A stretch of DNA of 29,839 nt, taken from positions 1 to 29,839 of the forward strand of contig JBKCHH010000004.1 in the NCBI GenBank assembly GCA_046302855.1. Reading direction: 5' to 3'. Of this stretch, positions 23,437 to 29,839 are shown piece after piece (the first letter of the stretch is position 1; each line of letters starts with the position of its first letter). The translations under genes were made by a program, and so were the position numbers. The DNA comes from JBKCHH01 sp046302855 (GTDB lineage Bacteria; Pseudomonadota; Alphaproteobacteria; Rickettsiales; UBA8987). Below the pieces are notes generated by a model. It was not told the origin of the DNA, ran no database searches, and saw only the letters and a program-made list of their open reading frames with translations.

Positions 23437-23829
23437 ATGCAAGAGCCTATTTGGATAACAAAAGAAGTAGCTCTGTTAATTCACGATATGCAAATAGAAT
23501 TATTTGGCGGTTTAGCAGGAGTAAGAGATGAAAAACTTTTAGACTCTGCTGTATTTAGCCCTCAAAATCATTTTCATTATGATAAGAAATCTATAAATAT
23601 TTTTAAATTAGCCACCTCTTATGCCTTTGCCATTAGTAGAAACCATCCATTTATTGACGGGAACAAAAGAACCGCAATAGTGGTATGTTTAACTTTTTTG
23701 AAAAGAAACGGGTATAATATAAAAGCGGAAACAAATAAAGCCTACAGCTATATAAACGGGCTTGCTAGTGGAGAAAAAAACCAAGCAGACTTTGAAACTT
23801 GGTTAAAAGAAATTTCTAGTAAAAATTAG
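23437..23829 (+). CDS. doc: Doc family toxin (Fic fold, death on curing)
   Basis: A 130-residue Fic-fold protein with the Doc core motif HPFIDGNKR (H70-R78), followed by TAIVVCLTFLKRNGY, and preceded by ATSYAFAISRN. Length equals that of P1 Doc (126). Doc phosphorylates elongation factor Tu and stops translation until neutralised by its antitoxin. It follows the AbrB-type gene by 5 bp in the antitoxin-toxin order and shows no truncation. AbrB-type partners of Doc are less well known than Phd. Convergent zapA follows 43 bp downstream. Confidence 0.88.
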   Translation: MQEPIWITKEVALLIHDMQIELFGGLAGVRDEKLLDSAVFSPQNHFHYDKKSINIFKLATSYAFAISRNHPFIDGNKRTAIVVCLTFLKRNGYNIKAETNKAYSYINGLASGEKNQADFETWLKEISSKN

Positions 23830-23872
23830 TTTTTTTACCACAATGCCCCATAATGTCTGATTATAAGCTAAA

Positions 23873-24238
23873 TCACACCCCTATAAACTTCTGCAACTTT
23901 TCTTGCATTTTGTTAAGGCGTAGATTTAAATTGTCTATATCTTCCCTACTTACCCTTACCGTTTGCTCTTCGTTTTGCATATCAAGCAGATCTATTTGTC
24001 CACTTGATTGTAGCTGTTTAATTTTTCTAAGTTCAGAATAGGCTTCATTTAGCTCATCCTGCAGTTTTATGGAAGACATTACCATCAAAACATTTTCAGA
24101 GGCATTGGCAATTGCCTTGTTTAGCTTTATGATTTTTTCTGATACTTGGCTGGCAAGCCTTTTTAATCTATCTTCCTGCCCAGCACCGCATACCAGTTTA
24201 TAATCACGAACACCTATTTTTACTTCAACTGTCGGCAT
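23873..24238 (-). CDS. zapA: Cell division protein ZapA
   Basis: A 121-residue ZapA. The N-terminal VEVKIGVRDYKLVCGAGQED RLKRLA pattern (strand, turn, then the helix with D/E-RL..LA) is the family signature, followed by the long coiled coil up to the C terminus, which mediates tetramer formation. ZapA crosslinks FtsZ filaments in the Z-ring. Its start lies within the end of the upstream coiled-coil gene (14-bp overlap). Length is normal for alphaproteobacteria. In Caulobacter the same gene pair encodes ZauP and ZapA, which together focus the Z-ring. Confidence 0.87.
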   Translation of the reverse strand: MPTVEVKIGVRDYKLVCGAGQEDRLKRLASQVSEKIIKLNKAIANASENVLMVMSSIKLQDELNEAYSELRKIKQLQSSGQIDLLDMQNEEQTVRVSREDIDNLNLRLNKMQEKLQKFIGV

Positions 24239-24494
24239 ATTTTTTTATTTTTACTATACTATTATATAAAGAATCCATTTTTTGCAACGCTTTTTGGCTA
24301 TTTTCCCTTAAACGATGATTTTCATCATTGCTTGCAGAAACTTCTGCCTCAAGGTTAGCAATTTTTTTGTTTAAAACTTCAATTTTATTTTCGTAAAGGT
24401 CTTTAGGAAAGCCACTTGATAAATTTTCAAGCAGGCTATCTACAAACTTTTCTAGCTCATCCACCCTTTGTATTAGTAAATTAAACTCATCCAT
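24225..24494 (-). CDS. Coiled-coil protein upstream of zapA (ZauP-like)
   Basis: An 89-residue protein nearly entirely predicted coiled coil: MDEFNLLIQRVDELEKFVDS, then VLNKKIANLEAEVSASNDEN and SQKALQKMDSLYNSIV, with heptad spacing of Leu/Ile/Val. No cysteine, membrane segment or enzymatic motif. Position and form match ZauP, the ZapA partner in Caulobacter, which improves Z-ring focus. Its 3' end overlaps zapA by 14 bp, so the two are probably coupled. A longer frame begins at 24551, but the ATG at 24494 is where the coiled coil starts. Confidence 0.68.
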   Translation of the reverse strand: MDEFNLLIQRVDELEKFVDSLLENLSSGFPKDLYENKIEVLNKKIANLEAEVSASNDENHRLRENSQKALQKMDSLYNSIVKIKKYADS

Positions 24495-24682
24495 AGCTTT
24501 TAATTTAATTAGTAATCGCTTATGATTATTGAATAATTTGATAAAAAACAACTAAAAAAGTTTTTATTTTATAATTTTTTACTTTAATTAACCTAATTGA
24601 AACAATTGAAGAGCAAAACTATTTTTGATACTTCCAATATTAGAAATTATCATTATTATAAACCCTTTTGGAAAAAAAGTAG

Positions 24683-25018
24683 ATGATTAAACTATTTAAA
24701 AAAAGTGAAAAAGCAGCAGAGGTGGATGTTAGCGGGGTTTTTATAGGTGGGGCTAATTATTCTGATGAGGTGGATGAAGTTATAAACAAAGCTAGTGGGC
24801 TTAGCATTACTCCGCTTGAAAATAATTTTACGGAAAACCTTATAGGCTTTGCAAAAAACAAAAAAACTGCTTTAAGATTTTCAATTATCCTATTGTTTTT
24901 AACAATTTTATTGATAGGTTCTGTTTTTTCTTTGCAAAAAAATCATTTTGAAAAACCAGAAAAAGGGAATGATAAGGGAAATAATTTAGACGACCTATTA
25001 AAAATCTTACAGAAATAA
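24683..25018 (+). CDS. Single-pass membrane protein of unknown function, upstream of TAXI protein
   Basis: A 111-residue protein I do not recognise. It has a polar, probably cytoplasmic N-terminal part (1-64) with a Gly-rich VFIGGANYS motif, one membrane helix at about 66-84 (FSIILLFLTILLIGSVFSL), and a short charged tail with KGNDKGNN and a helix ending LLKILQK. The stop is 3 bp from the TAXI-gene start, so the pair is surely cotranscribed. It is too small for a TRAP DctQ small subunit (normally four helices). It might anchor or assist the binding protein, but nothing in the sequence proves it. Confidence 0.6.
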   Translation: MIKLFKKSEKAAEVDVSGVFIGGANYSDEVDEVINKASGLSITPLENNFTENLIGFAKNKKTALRFSIILLFLTILLIGSVFSLQKNHFEKPEKGNDKGNNLDDLLKILQK

Positions 25019-25021
25019 ACC

Positions 25022-26041
25022 ATGAAAAAAATGTTTAGAATTATATTATTTGTTGCGTTGTTTTTTTCTAGCAATGTTTTTGCCGAAGAAAAAGTAAGCG
25101 AGAAAACAAGTAAAAAAAAGCTCACTATCATTACGGGAAGTAGCACTGGCACCTATTTTATTTTCGCTAATGATATAAAAAAGGCTCTAGCAAACCTAAT
25201 GGATATTGATATTAAAGAATCAACTGGCTCCATTGATAATATAAGAAGAATTTCCACAGTCGATAACAATGCCTTGGCGGTAGTGCAATCAGATGTATTT
25301 GGCTTTTTAATGCGTTCCAAAGAAAATGAATCGAAGGGGCTGGCAAGCAAGCTATCTATGATATTTCCTCTATATGTAGAAGAGGTTCACATACTTACCA
25401 AAAAAGACATAAAATCTATTGATGATTTAAAAGGCAAGGTGGTTTCTGTGGGTTCAGTTGGTAGTGGTAGCTGGCTAACGGGTACTAATTTGTTTAATAT
25501 TTTAGATATTAAACCATCAAAAACCCTCCGCTTAACTGCAGAAAAGGGTATAGTGGCAGTGCTAAGTGGGGAGGCAGATGCGGTAATATTCGTTGGTGGC
25601 AAGCCAGTAAAGGTTTTTGAAAATTTGGCATCCCTGGCGGAATATAAAGAGTATGCAAAAATGCTAGATAAGGTGCATTTTTTGCCAATAGAATCGCCTA
25701 AGTTGGAAAAGGAGTATATAAAAACTAAAATCACTAAAGAAGATTATCCTTTTGTAAGAAGAGAAGTTTCAACCATAGCCGTAATGTCTATTCTAATAGC
25801 CTATGATACCTTTCCAGATAAGGGCGGTAATTCAACTGTTAAGCAAAAGTGTGAATTGATAAAAGAATTTAGAAGGCTTCTTTCGAGCAATCTTGATAAG
25901 CTAAAGAAAAATGGTCATAAAAAATGGAAAGAGGTCGATATTAATGCCGAAGTAGGTTTTTGGAAAAGAAGCGAATGTGCATCTGAATCTTCTGGCGTTA
26001 CCGATTTAGAAAATGAATTTTTGCTTGAAATATCTAAATAA
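25022..26041 (+). CDS. TAXI family TRAP transporter solute-binding protein
   Basis: A 339-residue periplasmic binding protein. The signal peptide is MKKMFRIILFVALFFSSNVFA with cleavage before EE. The mature part opens with LTIITGSSTGTYFIFANDIK, the TAXI signature, followed by ESTGSIDNIRRI, ALAVVQSDVFG, and the second-lobe GKVVSVGSVGSGSWLTG and GEADAVIFVGGKPV. In complete systems it delivers substrate (glutamate-like or other organic acids) to a fused DctQM permease. No permease is in this window. The C-terminal about 60 residues (from SNLDKLKKNGHKKW) are typical of orphan TAXI proteins. Cotranscribed with the upstream single-TM gene (3-bp gap). Confidence 0.9.
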   Translation: MKKMFRIILFVALFFSSNVFAEEKVSEKTSKKKLTIITGSSTGTYFIFANDIKKALANLMDIDIKESTGSIDNIRRISTVDNNALAVVQSDVFGFLMRSKENESKGLASKLSMIFPLYVEEVHILTKKDIKSIDDLKGKVVSVGSVGSGSWLTGTNLFNILDIKPSKTLRLTAEKGIVAVLSGEADAVIFVGGKPVKVFENLASLAEYKEYAKMLDKVHFLPIESPKLEKEYIKTKITKEDYPFVRREVSTIAVMSILIAYDTFPDKGGNSTVKQKCELIKEFRRLLSSNLDKLKKNGHKKWKEVDINAEVGFWKRSECASESSGVTDLENEFLLEISK

Positions 26042-26072
26042 TTGAGTCTTTATAGGTTTAAATTATTCTTAT

Positions 26073-26789
26073 ATGAAAAAATTATTTGCTATTTTAACTA
26101 TTCTTTTAATTACGGCTACTGCACCAGTTAGGGCAGAAAGTATAAATCCTTGCTTAAAAGCCTTCCGCATGGTTGAGCCAAACGCTTTTGAACTGTGTAA
26201 AGATATGGCGGAAAATAAAAAAAACCCGCTAGCTCAATATGTTTTTGGAAATATCTATTATTTTGGTTTAACTCCGGATAAGCAAAAAGATTTCAAAAAG
26301 GCGCAGTATTGGTATAATCAATCAGCGGTTAATGGTAATCTTGAAGCCACCTATTCGCTAGGGGTTTTGTATGAAAATGGGCAAGGTGTGGAAACAGATT
26401 ATGGCAAGGCATTTAAATGGTATCTTTCAGCAGCGGGAAAAGGGCATCCCACCGCACAGTTTAATGTGGGCAACCTTTATGCTAAAGGGGCCGGGGTAAG
26501 AAAAAATCCACTGCATGCTTTTAAATGGTATAAAAAGGCAGCTAATCAAGATTTTACTGAGGCGCAAGTTAACATAGCCAATGCTTATGTAAGGGGTGTT
26601 GGCATCAAGCGAGATTTTATTGAGGCTTATAAATGGTATCTAATAGCAAAAAACAAGGGCAACAAACAGGCAGGGCAAAGTTTATTATCCCTAACCCAAA
26701 CCATGAGTCCACCAGATATAAAAAAGGCTCAAGAAGAGGCCAAAAAGTGGAACCCCGTATTTGAATATAAGTTTGACGAAAGCAAGTAG
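26073..26789 (+). CDS. Sel1 repeat protein, secreted
   Basis: A 238-residue protein with a signal peptide (MKKLFAILTILLITATAPVRA, cleavage before ES) and at least four Sel1-like repeats between residues 50 and 210. Each repeat has A..LG.lY..G.GV..D...A..WY..AA..G; the clearest are ATYSLGVLYENGQGVETDYG and AQFNVGNLYAKGAGVRKN. Sel1 repeats form helical scaffolds for protein contacts; secreted members are often found in host-interacting bacteria, but many have ordinary envelope roles. It follows the TAXI gene by 31 bp on the same strand. The first 30 mature residues carry two cysteines (NPCLKAF, FELCKD). Confidence 0.85.
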   Translation: MKKLFAILTILLITATAPVRAESINPCLKAFRMVEPNAFELCKDMAENKKNPLAQYVFGNIYYFGLTPDKQKDFKKAQYWYNQSAVNGNLEATYSLGVLYENGQGVETDYGKAFKWYLSAAGKGHPTAQFNVGNLYAKGAGVRKNPLHAFKWYKKAANQDFTEAQVNIANAYVRGVGIKRDFIEAYKWYLIAKNKGNKQAGQSLLSLTQTMSPPDIKKAQEEAKKWNPVFEYKFDESK

Positions 26790-26895
26790 CTTTTCTTTCT
26801 TATTAATACAAACTATAAGATAGGGGGGTTATTTTCCATAATATACATTATACGACTTAATTATAAATATTCAAAAGTCTTTAATATTTACTTTA

Positions 26896-26915
26896 TTGAT
26901 AAAAAATATTATCAA
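26896..26915. promoter_or_regulatory. Inverted repeat upstream of thrC
   Basis: TTGATAA and TTATCAA, separated by AAAATA, form a perfect 7-bp inverted repeat ending 26 bp before the thrC ATG. It could be a regulator-binding site or a leader hairpin. In AT-rich DNA such repeats also occur by chance. Confidence 0.3.
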
Positions 26916-26941
26916 GCCCCACTCTTTTAACTCAAATAATT

Positions 26942-28330
26942 ATGTATTATTATTCCACGCGTGGGGAAAATAAAAGACTCTCTTTTTTTGATGCGGTTTT
27001 ATCTGGAACGGCAACAGATGGTGGGCTTTATATTCCAGATCACTTTCCACATTTTTCAGCAAAAGAAATAGACTCGTGGAAAAACCTTCCCTATGAGCAA
27101 CTAGCCTTGCGAATTATAGAACCTTTTGTTAATAAAGAAATTCCACGCAAAGACCTGCTTGCGATACTAGAAAAAACCTATCTTTCTTTCCATGATGAGG
27201 TTGTAGCCCCCCTTATTCGTTTTAATGATAATTTGAGTATTTTAGAGCTGTTTCACGGGCATACACTGGCTTTTAAAGACTATGCCCTTTCTTTTTTAGG
27301 CAATCTGCTGGAATATATATTAGAAAAAACGGGTCAGAAAATTGTAATTGTAGGCGCAACCTCTGGCGATACTGGCAGTGCCGCCATTGAGGGCTGTAAG
27401 CATATAAAAAACGCCACTATTTTTATTATGCACCCTAAAAATATGGTGAGCGAATTTCAACGCAAGCAAATGACTACGGTTGATAGCCCAAATGTTTTTA
27501 ATATTGCTTTGCGTGGTAGCTTTGATGATTGCCAAAACTTTGTAAAGGCATTTTTTGTGGACAATGAAATAACTAGTAAAACCAAGCTAGTAGCGGTTAA
27601 CTCTATAAACTGGGCAAGGATTTTAGGGCAGATGGTCTATTATTTCTACGCCTACTTTCAAGCGGTAAAAAGCAATAGTGAAAAGGTAAATTTTATAGTG
27701 CCAAGTGGTAATTCTGGCAATATTCTTGCCGGATTTTATGCCAAAAAAATGGGGCTAAATATTGGCAAGCTAATTTTTGCCACTAATAGTAATGATATTC
27801 TACATCGTTTTATTAAGAATAATGATTACTCCATCCGCAATTTGGTGCCAACCTGCTCACCTAGTATGGATATTCAAATATCCTCTAATTTTGAAAGGCT
27901 GGCTTATGAATTTTATTTGGATACGGCAAAGATAAAAGAACTATTTGAAGGCTTAAAAAAAACCGGCAAATTGAACATAAGCAAAGAAATTCATCATGAA
28001 ATGACTAAGAGCTTTTTTAGCTACGCGGCGGATGATTATAATATTAAAGAAACCATTCAAAAATTCTATAAAAAATATGGCTATATAGTTTGCCCACACA
28101 CGGCAACTGCCATTAAGGCGTATAATGAATTACATAAAACAATTGGCGGAAACAACATAGTGCTTGCCACCGCTCACCCTGCTAAATTTGGCGAAACTAT
28201 TGTGGATGCCATAAATAAAAGCCCAGAAACACCGGATTTTTTAAAAAACCTCTATTCCAAAAAAGAAAAGTTTAGCGAGCTAGATAGCAATTACCAGCAA
28301 GTTAAGGAGTTTATTTTGGAGCGGGTGTAA
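26942..28330 (+). CDS. thrC: Threonine synthase
   Basis: A 462-residue PLP enzyme that converts O-phospho-homoserine to threonine. The start MYYYSTRGENKRLSFFDAVL matches the proteobacterial ThrC N terminus, the PLP lysine is K112 in HGHTLAFKDYA, the phosphate-binding loop is GATSGDTGSAA, and the SGNSGNILAGFYAKKMGL block follows. The end (CPHTATAIKAYN, ATAHPAKF) is also typical. The length fits the long proteobacterial form. No other thr gene is near; it stands alone with a 152-bp upstream region that has an AT-rich inverted repeat. A palindromic element lies 40 bp after the stop. Confidence 0.95.
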   Translation: MYYYSTRGENKRLSFFDAVLSGTATDGGLYIPDHFPHFSAKEIDSWKNLPYEQLALRIIEPFVNKEIPRKDLLAILEKTYLSFHDEVVAPLIRFNDNLSILELFHGHTLAFKDYALSFLGNLLEYILEKTGQKIVIVGATSGDTGSAAIEGCKHIKNATIFIMHPKNMVSEFQRKQMTTVDSPNVFNIALRGSFDDCQNFVKAFFVDNEITSKTKLVAVNSINWARILGQMVYYFYAYFQAVKSNSEKVNFIVPSGNSGNILAGFYAKKMGLNIGKLIFATNSNDILHRFIKNNDYSIRNLVPTCSPSMDIQISSNFERLAYEFYLDTAKIKELFEGLKKTGKLNISKEIHHEMTKSFFSYAADDYNIKETIQKFYKKYGYIVCPHTATAIKAYNELHKTIGGNNIVLATAHPAKFGETIVDAINKSPETPDFLKNLYSKKEKFSELDSNYQQVKEFILERV

Positions 28331-28370
28331 AGCCAATCATTTAAAATAATTATACAAATTTAGGCATATC

Positions 28371-28495
28371 GTCATTGCTATGGACGCGTAGCGACAAAGC
28401 AATCCATAAACAAGGCATAACTTGGGTTTAAGATATTTTTTCTAAGAAAAGCCATTTTTGTGGATTGCTTCTTCACTAAAGCTCATCGCAATGAC
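28371..28495 (+). repeat. Dispersed palindromic element, copy 3 (diverged)
   Basis: Outer arms GTCATTGC (28371-28378) and GCAATGAC (28488-28495); inner arms GCAATCCA (28399-28406) and TGGATTGC (28461-28468); the core between is AT-rich and differs from copies 1 and 2. The outer arms are 3 bases shorter than in the other copies. It fills much of the gap between thrC and the small cassette, and could act as a thrC terminator. Confidence 0.75.
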
Positions 28496-28556
28496 AGCGA
28501 GTATTAAAAATTGGTTAAAACTCTAAAAAAATCTTACTTAAAATCAATATTTTATA

Positions 28557-28583
28557 TTGACAACTCTCTCTCTCTGGTAAAAT
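28557..28583 (+). promoter_or_regulatory. Sigma-70 type promoter with (CT)6 repeat in spacer
   Basis: A perfect -35 TTGACA (28557-28562), then a 15-bp spacer that contains (CT)6 at 28564-28575, then an extended -10 TGGTAAAAT with TAAAAT at 28578-28583. The spacing is two short of the optimal 17; one extra CT unit would make it 17. The promoter serves the small gene at 28628. Confidence 0.55.
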
Positions 28584-28603
28584 GCCCTTGTTCACCTTTT
28601 TAC

Positions 28604-28619
28604 CTCCCCCAACAGGGAG
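28604..28619 (+). promoter_or_regulatory. Hairpin covering the ribosome-binding site of the small gene
   Basis: CTCCC (28604-28608) pairs exactly with GGGAG (28615-28619), which is the Shine-Dalgarno sequence 8 bases before the ATG at 28628. The stem would hide the ribosome-binding site in the mRNA and could control translation. Confidence 0.45.
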
Positions 28620-28627
28620 AACCAATC

Positions 28628-28846
28628 ATGAATGACAGAATCATTCCTTCATTTGAAGAGTTTGTCTTACTAGCATCACCTCAGCAGGCGATACTAGTGA
28701 CGGGCTACCGAGCAGCTCTATTGCAAGTGGGCTACAGTTTAGTAAGCTTCTCTTACAAGAAGTCTTGCGAAAAGAGCGGGGCGTGGGAATTGACACTAAT
28801 GTTTGAAAAAACGTGGCTAGGTTTTACAAAAACCTTTACCTGCTGA
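28628..28846 (+). CDS. Small hypothetical protein in a compositionally foreign cassette
   Basis: A 72-residue protein starting MNDRIIPSFEEFVLLASPQQ that I do not recognise. It has a hydrophobic middle (AILVTGYRAALLQVGYSLVSF) and ends WLGFTKTFTC with a second Cys at SCEKSG. Codon use differs from the surrounding genes (GTG, GGC, TAC, AAG and ACG frequent), and the region from 28560 to 28890 is richer in G+C. It has its own complete set of signals: TTGACA/TAAAAT promoter, a Shine-Dalgarno GGGAG inside a small hairpin, and a hairpin after the stop. The frame is open upstream to 28511, but the ATG at 28628 has the Shine-Dalgarno. It looks like a transferred cassette; function unknown. Confidence 0.5.
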   Translation: MNDRIIPSFEEFVLLASPQQAILVTGYRAALLQVGYSLVSFSYKKSCEKSGAWELTLMFEKTWLGFTKTFTC

Positions 28847-28863
28847 TCCCCAAGCGGTGGGGA
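28847..28863 (+). terminator. Hairpin after the small gene
   Basis: TCCCCA and TGGGGA (6 bp, loop AGCGG) form a hairpin immediately after the TGA. A second hairpin GGAAG-TG-CTTCC (28861-28872) overlaps its right arm, so the two cannot form together. There is no T-run, so a classical intrinsic terminator is not certain; it could also stabilise the 3' end or serve the converging phaZ. Confidence 0.4.
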
Positions 28864-28894
28864 AGTGCTTCCAGCGCTCCCTCACTGCCCACCC

Positions 28895-29839
28895 CTAAAC
28901 ATTCTCCTTAATAAAATCTCTAATTACTGGAACCACCTGTTCACGGTATTTTCTGCCACTGAATATGCCGTAATGGCCTGTGTCTTTTTGCAGGTGATAT
29001 TTTTTCTTTTTGGCGGGAATATTTTTGCAAATATCAAGCGCGGCTTTGGTTTGCCCCACGCCAGAAATATCATCCTTCTCCCCTTCTACCGCTAGTAAGG
29101 CACAGTCGGTAATTTTGGATGGATCAATTTTTCTGCCCCTGGAAATCCAAGTGCCTTTAGGCAGGGCATGTTCTTGAAAAACTAACTTGATGGTTTGTAA
29201 ATAAAATTCAGCTGGAATATCCATAACCGCTAAATATTCATTATAGAATTTTTTGTGGGCCTCGGCACTTTCGCCATCACCATCCACCAAATGAGAAAAC
29301 AAATCGTTATAGGCGGTTATGTGGCGATCTAAATTCATGGTCATAAAGCCAGTTAATTGCAAAAAGCCCGGATATACCCTTCTTAAAAACCCTGGATAAT
29401 TAAATGGAACGATAGAAATAGCATTTTCTTCAAACCAATTATAGGTTTTTTGCTCGGCAAGTTTGTTTACCTCAGTTGGCTTTACCCTTGTATCAATTGG
29501 CCCACCCATTAGGGTCATAGACTTTGGCACCTGCTTATCCCCCTCTGCAGATAAAATACTAATTGCTGCAACAACTGGAACTGATGGTTGGCAAACAGCC
29601 AAAACATGGCACCTGCCATTAATAAAACTAATAAATTCAATTAGATAATCAACATAATCATCTAAATCAAAGCCACCCTTATAGGTAGGGACATCAGCAG
29701 CATTTGCCCAATCGGTAATATAAACATCGTAATGGGGAAGCAAGCCTTCCACCGTGCCTCTAAGCAAGGTTGCGTAATGGCCAGACAAGGGGGCGACGAT
29801 TAAAAGTTTTTCTTGGTTGCTAACCCCGTATTTTCTAAA
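28895..29839 (-). CDS. phaZ: Intracellular polyhydroxyalkanoate depolymerase, 5'-truncated by window edge
   Basis: The last 315 residues of an intracellular PHA depolymerase; the frame runs off the window (F-R-K-Y-G-V-S-N-Q-E-K-L-L-I-V-A-P precede a TTG at 29788 that is not the true start). Signatures are LIVAPLSGHYATLLRGTVEG, VYITDWANAADVP, FDLDDYVDYLIEF, the nucleophile box AVCQPSVP, in which Cys takes the place of the lipase-box Ser as in Ralstonia PhaZ, MTLMGGPIDTR, and the late KDTGHYGIFSGRKY with the catalytic His. The enzyme degrades storage polyhydroxybutyrate granules in the cytoplasm, so the organism presumably also makes PHB, although synthesis genes are not in view. Confidence 0.92.
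   Translation of the reverse strand, partial: FRKYGVSNQEKLLIVAPLSGHYATLLRGTVEGLLPHYDVYITDWANAADVPTYKGGFDLDDYVDYLIEFISFINGRCHVLAVCQPSVPVVAAISILSAEGDKQVPKSMTLMGGPIDTRVKPTEVNKLAEQKTYNWFEENAISIVPFNYPGFLRRVYPGFLQLTGFMTMNLDRHITAYNDLFSHLVDGDGESAEAHKKFYNEYLAVMDIPAEFYLQTIKLVFQEHALPKGTWISRGRKIDPSKITDCALLAVEGEKDDISGVGQTKAALDICKNIPAKKKKYHLQKDTGHYGIFSGRKYREQVVPVIRDFIKENV

Noticed and set aside
26073..26789. Sel1 protein as a T4SS effector
   Set aside because: It has a clear Sec signal peptide and ordinary composition; there is no direct evidence for translocation through the T4SS.
28865..29095. A 76-codon open frame on the plus strand
   Set aside because: It lies opposite phaZ, whose frame is conserved over its full length; no independent coding signs.
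1..29839. CRISPR array, transposase or integrase, rRNA or tRNA genes
   Set aside because: No regularly spaced direct repeats, DDE or tyrosine recombinase motifs, or conserved RNA gene sequences were found on either strand.

Overview
The window is AT-rich, densely packed bacterial DNA. Several features point to an alphaproteobacterium: a DUF2336 protein (a mainly alphaproteobacterial family), zapA with an overlapping upstream coiled-coil gene as in Caulobacter zapA/zauP, a MidA/NDUFAF7 methyltransferase, an intracellular-type PHA depolymerase, and a very large VirB6-type T4SS channel protein. Low GC, VirB6, orphan Mrp/TRAP subunits and dispersed 'GTCATTGCGAG...GCAATCCAG' palindromes recall Rickettsiales and relatives. 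A flagellar hook gene, biotin, NAD and threonine genes and PHB turnover argue against a strongly reduced obligate parasite. An early-branching or free-living relative is an inference, not an identification.

Layout. 1-2.3 kb (+): 3' end of a HemY/LapB-like TPR protein, rpmE, a lone ABC ATPase, an AsmA-like protein. 2.4-8.9 kb: RDD protein (-), alpha/beta hydrolase (+), a protein-kinase-like gene with a G9 tract (+), AlkC-like HEAT protein (-), GNAT (+), DUF2336 (-), MidA (+), small unknown gene (-). 8.9-12.7 kb: nadE (+), then bioC, a tautomerase and plsX (-). 12.8-15.2 kb: a sigma-54-type promoter and a lone, very long flgE. 15.3-18.0 kb: Rrf2 regulator (-) with a palindrome at its start; TonB-like, ybeY and corC/ybeX (+). 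18.1-23.0 kb (-): virB6 with an embedded expansin/RlpA-like domain; mrpD-pirin operon. 23.2-23.8 kb (+): AbrB/Doc toxin-antitoxin pair. 23.9-24.5 kb (-): zauP-like and zapA. 24.7-28.3 kb (+): single-TM protein, TAXI binding protein, Sel1 protein, thrC. 28.3-29.8 kb: third palindromic element, a compositionally foreign 72-residue gene with its own promoter and hairpins (+), and phaZ running off the end (-).

Most of the window is housekeeping: cell envelope and division (plsX, zapA, TonB, AsmA), translation and RNA (rpmE, ybeY), cofactors (nadE, bioC), amino acids (thrC) and storage polymer (phaZ). The accessory layer is the interesting part. The strongest candidate for something undescribed is the VirB6 protein, which carries a double-psi-beta-barrel, expansin/RlpA-like domain inside a loop of about 500 residues with 14 cysteines. 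Next are the kinase-like gene whose glycine loop is encoded by a slippable G9 tract, the sigma-54-type promoter of an isolated hook gene, and the small foreign cassette at 28.55-28.87 kb. No tRNA, rRNA, CRISPR array or transposase was seen.
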